From positions 1 to 10,989 of the forward strand of contig JAHYJF010000103.1 in NCBI GenBank assembly GCA_019428955.1: DNA of 10,989 bases, written 5' to 3'. The position numbers and the translations under genes are program-made. Shown piece after piece: positions 5,361 to 10,989 of this stretch. Positions within the stretch are counted from its first letter, which is position 1; each line of letters opens with the position of its first letter. The DNA is from Burkholderiaceae bacterium (lineage in GTDB: Bacteria; Pseudomonadota; Gammaproteobacteria; Burkholderiales; Burkholderiaceae_E). The notes below the pieces were generated by a model, which was given only the letters and a program-made list of their open reading frames with translations, did no database searches and was not told the origin of the DNA.

Positions 5361-5654
5361 CTAGCTGAGGTGTTTGCCGATCAGCTTGGTCATCTCGAAC
5401 ATCGAGACCTGCGAAGCGCCGAAGACTTCCTTCAACTTGGCGTCGGCATTAATCATGCGCTTGTTCTTCTGGTCCTGCAGATTGTTCTTCTTGATGTATT
5501 CCCACATTTTCTTGACCACTTCGGTTCGGGGAACGGCTCCAGCACCGATCACGGCGGCCAGCGCGGCGCTTGGCTTCAGCGGCTTCATGAAGGCCGCATT
5601 AGGTTTGCGGGCAGTCTTCGCGGCCGGCTTGGCGACACCCTTCGCAGTAACCAT
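5361..5654 (-). CDS. SWIB/MDM2-domain protein
   Basis: A 97-residue protein. Residues ~23-97 match the bacterial stand-alone SWIB domain: PLKPSAALAAVIG, then EVVKKMWEYIKKNNLQD, NKRMINADAKLKEVFG, and a final FEMTKLIGKHL. The first ~22 residues are rich in lysine, alanine and proline, like histone H1 tails, and suggest nucleic-acid binding. The role of SWIB proteins in bacteria is not established; chromatin or topoisomerase-related functions have been proposed. The start at 5654 is supported by AAGGAG 9 bases upstream; the frame is open to 5954, but that extension looks noncoding. Single-gene transcript with its own terminator. Confidence 0.9.
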   Translation of the reverse strand: MVTAKGVAKPAAKTARKPNAAFMKPLKPSAALAAVIGAGAVPRTEVVKKMWEYIKKNNLQDQKNKRMINADAKLKEVFGASQVSMFEMTKLIGKHLS

Positions 5655-6010
5655 GGACTCAATCTCCTTTGAGGTTTGTTTGACGTCCCGCATTCCTGCA
5701 CGACGGGCACAGGGGCAAGGATGCAACGAATCGGCGCCGACGACAACCAAAAACTTTCTCTCGGCACGACTGAATGAGGCAACTACCTGGCCGGCACGGG
5801 GCAAATCTGCTCCGCAGACCCGCCCGGTAATGCCCAATACGCCAGCCGGCAGTGTAAACCACCCGCCGCCGAAGCAACAATTGGCCCGGTTGGCCTGCCC
5901 AATAGCCCCGCTGCAACAGGGTCTTGGCTTCCGGATTTGCCTCCTGCGGCGCATTCCCGGATCATCGTGTAACTATCAGAGGATAATGCCGCCACGAGCG
6001 AGGGAACAGC
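5655..6010. other. Divergent intergenic region between the SWIB and aldehyde dehydrogenase genes
   Basis: 356 bases without a convincing gene; it must hold promoters for both directions. The ribosome-binding site GAGGG lies 7 bases before the dehydrogenase ATG. A GATAAT box at 5983-5988 is near that start but has no good -35 partner, so I do not call it. No clear operator repeat was seen. Confidence 0.5.
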
Positions 6011-7441
6011 ATGTACGAAGAACTGGGACTTTATATCGACGGTGAGTTCATCCGGGGCGGCGGGCGCCGCGAGCAGGATGTCCTCAACCCGGCCAGCGAC
6101 GAGGTGCTGGGCAGGCTGCCGCACGCGAGCACCGAGGATCTTGATCGCGCGCTTGCTGCCGCGCAGCGGGCCTTCGAATCATGGCGGCGGACATCACCGA
6201 TGGAGCGCTCGGCCATCCTGCGCAAGGTCGCGGAACTCGCGCGCGAGCGCGCCGATGCGATCGGTCGCAACATCACGCTCGACCAGGGCAAGCCCCTGGC
6301 CGAGGCGGTCGGCGAAGTAACCGGCTGCGCCGAACACGCCGAATGGCACGCCGAGGAATGCCGTCGCATCTACGGACGGGTGATTCCGGCCCGCGTCGAG
6401 GGGGTGCGCCAACTGGTCGTGCGCGAGCCGATCGGAGTGTGCGCTGCGTTCACGCCCTGGAACTTCCCGTTCAACCAGGCCATTCGCAAGATCGTCGCGG
6501 CGCTCGGTGCCGGCTGCACCATCATCGTCAAGGGCCCCGAGGATGCGCCCAGTGCGGTCGTGGCGCTCGCCCGCCTGTTTCATGACGCGGGGCTCCCCGC
6601 CGGCTGCCTGAACGTCGTCTGGGGCGTTCCCCACGAGGTCTCTGACTACCTGATCCGCTCGCCGATCGTGCGCAAGATCTCGTTTACCGGATCAGTCCCG
6701 GTGGGCAAGCAGCTGGCGGCGCTGGCCGGCTCGCTGATGAAGCGCTGCACAATGGAACTCGGCGGCCACTCGCCGGTGATCGTCTGCGCGGACGGCGATA
6801 TCGTGCGCGCCGCCAAGCTGGTTGCGGCGCTGAAGTTCCGCAACGCCGGTCAGGTCTGCGTTGCGCCATCGCGGGTGTATGTCGAACGCGCAGCGTATGA
6901 GCGCTTCCTGGAAACCTTCGTGGCCGCGGCCGAGAAACTCAAGATCGGCGACGGACTTGAGGCTGGGACCCGCATGGGGCCACTGGCCCACCAGCGGCGC
7001 GTCGGATCGATGACCGAATTCGTCGAGGATGCGCGCGAACGCGGTGCGGTTGCGGTCACCGGCGGCGCACGCATCGGCGAGCGCGGCAATTTCTTTGCCC
7101 CGACCGTGCTCACCGAGGTTCCCGATGACGCGCTGGTGATGACTAGCGAGCCCTTTGGTCCGGTGGTGCCGATCGTGCGTTTCGACAGCCTCGAAGAGGC
7201 TCTGACCCGCGCCAACCGGCTGCCCTATGGACTGGCGTCGTACGCGTTCACCAGCTCGATCCGCAACGCCCACCTCATTTCGACCGGGCTCGAAGCCGGC
7301 ATGGTGAACATCAACCACTTCGGGATCGCCCTGGCCGAAACGCCGTTTGGCGGCATCAAGGACAGCGGCTACGGCAGCGAAGGGGGCAGCGAAACCTTCG
7401 ACGGCTACCTGAACACAAAGTTCATCACCCAGATGACGTAG
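6011..7441 (+). CDS. NAD(P)-dependent aldehyde dehydrogenase (succinate-semialdehyde dehydrogenase-like)
   Basis: A 476-residue full-length aldehyde dehydrogenase that oxidises an aldehyde to the acid. Visible motifs: TPWNFP (148-153, oxyanion N151), cofactor lysine K174, the Rossmann-type FTGSVPVG (225-232), general base E249 in MELGGHSP, nucleophile C283 in NAGQVCVAP, and EPFGPVVPI near the C-terminus. All key residues are present. The usual K-P-(A/S)-E segment reads K-G-P-E (174-177), a variant found in some branches of the family. Overall it is closest to the succinate/short-chain semialdehyde dehydrogenase group, but the substrate cannot be fixed from sequence. The isomerase gene follows after 41 bases on the same strand, so they are probably co-transcribed. 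Confidence 0.88.
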   Translation: MYEELGLYIDGEFIRGGGRREQDVLNPASDEVLGRLPHASTEDLDRALAAAQRAFESWRRTSPMERSAILRKVAELARERADAIGRNITLDQGKPLAEAVGEVTGCAEHAEWHAEECRRIYGRVIPARVEGVRQLVVREPIGVCAAFTPWNFPFNQAIRKIVAALGAGCTIIVKGPEDAPSAVVALARLFHDAGLPAGCLNVVWGVPHEVSDYLIRSPIVRKISFTGSVPVGKQLAALAGSLMKRCTMELGGHSPVIVCADGDIVRAAKLVAALKFRNAGQVCVAPSRVYVERAAYERFLETFVAAAEKLKIGDGLEAGTRMGPLAHQRRVGSMTEFVEDARERGAVAVTGGARIGERGNFFAPTVLTEVPDDALVMTSEPFGPVVPIVRFDSLEEALTRANRLPYGLASYAFTSSIRNAHLISTGLEAGMVNINHFGIALAETPFGGIKDSGYGSEGGSETFDGYLNTKFITQMT

Positions 7442-7482
7442 CCCCCAGCTTGGCCGAACGCACGACTGATGCGGAGCAGCCC

Positions 7483-8091
7483 ATGCAACGAGCGGTAGAG
7501 TTCGTCTTCGACGTAGGTAGCCCCTACTCGTACCTCGCCTACCACGCACTGCCTGCGATCGCGCAGGCGGCAGAGGCGCAGATCGTCTGGCAGCCGATCC
7601 TGCTCGGCGCGGCCATCAGGGCGAGCGCCAACCACTCGCCATTTGAAGTGCCAGCCAAGATGCGCTGGGTCGAGCAGGATCTCGTGCGTTGCGCTCTCTC
7701 GCTCGCGGTAGCGTTCAGCCACAACGCCCACTTCCCGGTCAACACCCTGGTGGCGATGCGCATTGCCACCGGTCTGCAGATGCGGCGACCAGACAATTTC
7801 CCGGCCTGGGTCGCAGCCGCCTTCAGGGCGATGTGGGGTGAAGGGCGCAATCTCGCCGATCCGGCCGAACTGGCTGTGGTCATCGGGGAAGCAGGTCTCG
7901 ATGACCGGGAACTGCTGGCGCTGGCGTCAGACCAGGCGGTGAAGGACAAGTTGCGCAGCGACACCGACGCGGCTGTCTCGCGTGGGGTGTTTGGCGCCCC
8001 GACGTTCTTCGTCGGCGACCAGATGTTCTGGGGCCATGACCGGCTCGACCAGGTCGCGCGCTCGCTCGCACAGCGGGGCGGCGAGCGCTAG
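7483..8091 (+). CDS. 2-hydroxychromene-2-carboxylate isomerase-like, DsbA/kappa-GST fold
   Basis: A 202-residue protein of the DsbA-like HCCA isomerase family. It shows the FDVGSPYSYLAYH N-terminal motif, with S13 where DsbA has its first cysteine, and the C-terminal GVFGAPTFFVGDQMFWGHDRL with the cis-proline loop. HCCA isomerases act with glutathione in naphthalene breakdown (NahD), but many betaproteobacterial paralogues have no known substrate. I start it at ATG 7483 because GGAG lies 6 bases upstream; a TTG 33 bases earlier is in frame but less likely. The pairing with an aldehyde dehydrogenase recalls NahD/NahF, yet no ring dioxygenase or other pathway gene is present, so an aromatic pathway is only a possibility. 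Confidence 0.83.
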   Translation: MQRAVEFVFDVGSPYSYLAYHALPAIAQAAEAQIVWQPILLGAAIRASANHSPFEVPAKMRWVEQDLVRCALSLAVAFSHNAHFPVNTLVAMRIATGLQMRRPDNFPAWVAAAFRAMWGEGRNLADPAELAVVIGEAGLDDRELLALASDQAVKDKLRSDTDAAVSRGVFGAPTFFVGDQMFWGHDRLDQVARSLAQRGGER

Positions 8092-8128
8092 TCCAGACGC
8101 GGTGGCACTACCTGCTGAAGGTGCTGCC

Positions 8129-10009
8129 CTATTCCGGAACCACCGTCTCGCGCGACGCGCGCTTGCGCTCGTGCTCCTTGAGCAGGCGCTTGCGCAAGCG
8201 GATGCTCTTGGGAGTGAGCTCGACCAGTTCGTCGTCCGAGATGAACTCGACCGCCTTCTCCAGCGTCAACGCGATCGACGGCACCAGGACGATGTGTTCG
8301 TCCTTGCTCGAGGTGCGGATGTTGGTGAGCTTCTTTTCCTTGACCGGATTTACCACCAGATCGTTGTCGCGCGAGTGGATCCCGATGACCATGCCCTCGT
8401 AGAGCGGATCACCGGGATTGACGAACATCCGGCCCCGATCCTGCAACTTCCAAAGTGCGTAGGCCACGGCGGCGCCATCGTCCTGCGAGATCAGCACACC
8501 ATTGCGCCGGTCCTCGATCGGACCGGCCCACGGGCCGTAGTCGTCGAACACGTGGCTGGCGATGCCCGTTCCGCGGGTCAGGTTGAGGAATTCGTTGTGA
8601 AAGCCGATCAGTCCTCGCGCCGGAACACGATACTCCAGCCTCACCCTGCCCTTGCCGTCGAGTTCCATGTTCTGCAACTCGCCGCGCCTGCGGCCGAGCA
8701 GTTCCATGACCGCGCCCTGGTGGGTTTCCTCAAGATCGGCACTGAAGATCTCATAGGGCTCGAGCTTCTGGCCGTCGACCATCTTGATCCTCGGCTTGGG
8801 CCGCGAAACGGCAAGTTCGTAGCCCTCGCGGCGGAGGTTCTCGAGCAGGATCGTCAGGTGCAGTTCACCGCGTCCCGAGACCACAAAGGTATCGCTGTCA
8901 GCGGTGAATTCGACGCGCAGTGCGACATTGGATTTGAGCTCGCGCACCAGCCGGTCGCGGATCTGGCGGCTGGTCACGTACTTGCCCTCCCGACCCGCCA
9001 TCGGCGAGGTGTTGACCAGGAATTCCATGGTCATGGTAGGCTCGTCGACTTTCAGCATCGGCAGCGCTTCGGGACAGGCGACGTCGCACAAGGTCGACCC
9101 GATCCCGATCTCGTCGATGCCGTTGATCGCCACGATGTCGCCGGCAAACGCTTCGTCGACCACCTCGCGATCCAGACCGCGAAAGCGCAGCACCTGGTTG
9201 ACCTTGGCGCTCACCGGGGCCACGCCTGTCTCGGCCGGATCGCCCTGCATCACCAGCAAGCTCTGGCCGGAACGGATCCGACCACGGTTTATTCGGCCAA
9301 TGCCGATCTTGCCAACGTAGCTCGAGAAATCGAGCGCCGAAATCTGGAACTGCAGCGGTCCGTCGGGATCATCGGCGCGCGCCGGCACCTGGGCCAGAAT
9401 CGCGTCAAACAGCGGTCCCATCGTCAGCCCCAGGGCAGCCGCTGCGGCCGCTCCGGTGACGCCGCCTTCGGGCAGATCATCGAGGCGGTTGAGAGCGTAG
9501 CCATTGATTGCCGAGGTGTAGACCACCGGGAAGTCGAGCTGTTCCTCGGTTGCGCCGAGCTTGTCGAAGAGATCGAAAGTGTGGTCCACAACCCAGTTGG
9601 GGCGGGCACCAGGGCGGTCGATCTTGTTGATCACCACGATCGGCCGCAGGCCCAGCGCCAGCGCCTTGCGGGTGACGAAGCGCGTCTGCGGCATCGGCCC
9701 GTCGACTGCATCAACCAGCAGCAGCACACCATCGACCATCGAGAGGGCGCGTTCGACCTCGCCGCCGAAATCAGCGTGCCCGGGAGTGTCGACAATATTG
9801 ATCCGCGTGCCGGCGTGCTCGACCGCGCAGTTCTTGGCCAGGATAGTGATGCCGCGCTCGCGCTCAAGGTCGTTGCTGTCCATCACCCGCTCGGCGAGGA
9901 GCTGATGGGCGCGGAAGGTTCCCGACTGACGCAGCAGCTGGTCGACGAGGGTGGTCTTGCCATGATCGACGTGCGCGATTATGGCGATATTTCTAATGGG
10001 GGCCAGCAT
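8129..10009 (-). CDS. typA: Ribosome-associated GTPase TypA/BipA
   Basis: A 626-residue translational GTPase, slightly longer than the usual ~605-615. G1 is AHVDHGKTT (12-20), G2 RGITI (52-56), G3 DTPGH (74-78), and G4 NKID (128-131); a G5-like TSA follows. EF-G-like domains come next, then the TypA-specific C-terminal region, ending in a basic tail (RLRKRLLKEHERKR). TypA binds the ribosome and aids ribosome assembly and stress or low-temperature growth. The start ATG (10009-10007) gives the typical N-terminus with IRNIAIIAHVDHGKTT; the ribosome-binding site is weak. It lies 53 bases after truB on the same strand, the order found in betaproteobacterial infB-rbfA-truB-typA clusters. It converges with the isomerase gene across a 37-base gap that shows no clear terminator. 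Confidence 0.96.
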   Translation of the reverse strand: MLAPIRNIAIIAHVDHGKTTLVDQLLRQSGTFRAHQLLAERVMDSNDLERERGITILAKNCAVEHAGTRINIVDTPGHADFGGEVERALSMVDGVLLLVDAVDGPMPQTRFVTRKALALGLRPIVVINKIDRPGARPNWVVDHTFDLFDKLGATEEQLDFPVVYTSAINGYALNRLDDLPEGGVTGAAAAAALGLTMGPLFDAILAQVPARADDPDGPLQFQISALDFSSYVGKIGIGRINRGRIRSGQSLLVMQGDPAETGVAPVSAKVNQVLRFRGLDREVVDEAFAGDIVAINGIDEIGIGSTLCDVACPEALPMLKVDEPTMTMEFLVNTSPMAGREGKYVTSRQIRDRLVRELKSNVALRVEFTADSDTFVVSGRGELHLTILLENLRREGYELAVSRPKPRIKMVDGQKLEPYEIFSADLEETHQGAVMELLGRRRGELQNMELDGKGRVRLEYRVPARGLIGFHNEFLNLTRGTGIASHVFDDYGPWAGPIEDRRNGVLISQDDGAAVAYALWKLQDRGRMFVNPGDPLYEGMVIGIHSRDNDLVVNPVKEKKLTNIRTSSKDEHIVLVPSIALTLEKAVEFISDDELVELTPKSIRLRKRLLKEHERKRASRETVVPE

Positions 10010-10020
10010 GATGAGACTAG

Positions 10021-10040
10021 GCCGCGGGGATACACGCGGC
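10021..10040 (-). other. Short hairpin in the truB-typA gap
   Basis: GCCGCG and CGCGGC (10021-10026, 10035-10040) pair around an 8-base loop in the 53-base gap. No T-run follows, so it is probably not a terminator; it lies in the typA leader and could affect translation or mRNA stability. Weak evidence. Confidence 0.3.
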
Positions 10041-10062
10041 TAAAGGCGGGGGACCGATGATT

Positions 10063-10989
10063 TTACACGACTATTGCTCCAGCGACTGCCACGACCCGTT
10101 CGGGCGCAATTATTCCGGCGCCGTCGATCCTCCCTACCCCCAACAGGATCTCGTCGCGATAGACCCTGACCCGACCGGGCGGCAGCAGGGTAGCGGCAGC
10201 ATCAGGGCAGGGAACCGGTTGGCCGTGGGTGAAGCGCGCCGCGCTCACCGCATCCAGAACGCAGGGCGGCAAGGTGGCGACCAGGGCGTCGGGCGGCAGC
10301 AGGGCCGCGCGCACCGCGGCGCGCGCCGCGGCGAGCAAACCGGGGTCTACCTCGCCGAGTTGCAGCGGCAGGTCGATGCGCAGGGCGGCAGAAATCTCCA
10401 GGGTCCCGACCCGGGTGCGGCGCAGGGCGCTCAAGTGCGCCACCGTGCCCAGGGCCCGCCCGATGTCTTCAGCCAGGGTCCGGACGTAGGTGCCCTTTGA
10501 ACAGGTGACCCTGATGCGCGCTGACCCGGCGGCCAGCGCCAGCAATTCGAGTTGGTGAATCGTTACCGGGCGAGCCTCGCGCTCCAGCGTCTGGCCGGCG
10601 CGGGCGTACTCGTAGAGCGGTCGGCCGGCGCGCTTGAGCGCCGAATACATTGGCGGCACCTGCTCGATCGGGCCGCGGAAGGCGCTCAGCGCGGCTTCGA
10701 GATCAGGCCACGTAACCTCGCTCGTGCCGCGCCCTATCTCCTTGCCGAGGGCATCGCCAGTGTCGGTCGCAATTCCGAACCGGATCTCCGCCTCATAGGT
10801 CTTGTCGGCATCGAGCAGGTCGTGCAGGAACTTGGTGGCCTCGCCGAGCGCGATTGGCAGTAGCCCCGTGGCCATCGGATCGAGCGTGCCACCGTGTCCG
10901 GCCTTGGCGGCATTGAGCAGGCGGCGCACCTGCATCAGTGCATCATTCGAGGTGATACCGGCGGGCTTGTCGAGCAGCAGCACGGCCTC
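10063..10989 (-). CDS. truB: tRNA pseudouridine(55) synthase TruB, 5' end outside the window
   Basis: The last 308 codons of truB; the frame runs off the right edge. Missing are only the first ~10 residues, since relatives start shortly before the VLLLDKP motif seen here. The catalytic aspartate is in GHGGTLDPMATGLLP, and KTYEAEIRFGIATDTGDALG is the second conserved block. A C-terminal PUA-like domain ends in IIAPERVVAVAGAIVV. The enzyme makes pseudouridine at position 55 in the T-loop of tRNAs. Its stop (TAA, 10065-10063) lies 53 bases before typA. A GTG at 10983 is in frame but is internal to the conserved motif, so it is not the true start. Confidence 0.95.
   Translation of the reverse strand, partial: EAVLLLDKPAGITSNDALMQVRRLLNAAKAGHGGTLDPMATGLLPIALGEATKFLHDLLDADKTYEAEIRFGIATDTGDALGKEIGRGTSEVTWPDLEAALSAFRGPIEQVPPMYSALKRAGRPLYEYARAGQTLEREARPVTIHQLELLALAAGSARIRVTCSKGTYVRTLAEDIGRALGTVAHLSALRRTRVGTLEISAALRIDLPLQLGEVDPGLLAAARAAVRAALLPPDALVATLPPCVLDAVSAARFTHGQPVPCPDAAATLLPPGRVRVYRDEILLGVGRIDGAGIIAPERVVAVAGAIVV

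Noticed and set aside
5960..5988. Sigma-70 promoter for the aldehyde dehydrogenase (GATAAT box)
   Set aside because: No acceptable -35 hexamer at 16-18 bases spacing.
7982..10060. Long plus-strand frame (692 residues) opposite typA
   Set aside because: Antisense shadow of the highly conserved typA gene, with no motif of its own.

Overview
The window looks like chromosomal DNA of a GC-rich betaproteobacterium. The main clue is at the right end, where truB is followed by typA/bipA on the same strand, an order I know from betaproteobacterial nusA-infB-rbfA-truB-typA clusters. A SWIB-domain protein, an NAD(P)-dependent aldehyde dehydrogenase and a 2-hydroxychromene-2-carboxylate isomerase-like protein fit that group. 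No species can be named from the sequence alone.

Layout. (1) Bases ~1-3380 hold a four-gene transposition module, all on the minus strand. In transcription order it has a zinc-ribbon protein (3159-2530), a DD(35)E integrase with a Mu-type C-terminal domain (2495-1140), an ExeA/TniB-like AAA ATPase (1140-343) and a 70-residue protein (346-134). The last three are coupled by stop/start overlaps. It is organised like Mu, IS21 and Tn5053/Tn7-type systems (integrase plus ATPase plus accessory proteins), but I cannot give it a family name. (2) Bases ~3380-5280 are a nest of mobile-element remains: a perfect 25-bp tandem repeat, a tRNA T-arm-like hairpin, and the 5' part of a bacterial group IIC intron. 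The intron is split by a ~1.4-kb IS110-family (IS1111-group) element whose transposase carries three in-frame stop codons. (3) Bases 5281-10989 are ordinary chromosome: a SWIB-domain gene with its terminator (minus), aldehyde dehydrogenase and isomerase genes (plus), then typA and a 5'-truncated truB (minus).

The elements can be put in order. The group IIC intron begins right after the stem-loop and short T-rich tail of the SWIB-gene terminator, the usual target of class C introns. The IS1111-type element later inserted into the intron, and removing it rejoins intron sequence. The intron is cut off just before its reverse transcriptase gene would start, so a deletion or rearrangement joined it to the sequence next to the four-gene transposon. 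The IS110 transposase then lost function by point mutations only.

The most interesting parts are the four-gene module, with its zinc-ribbon protein and small coupled protein of unknown role, and the intron/IS nest. The sequence gives no clear sign of a wholly new defence or regulatory system.
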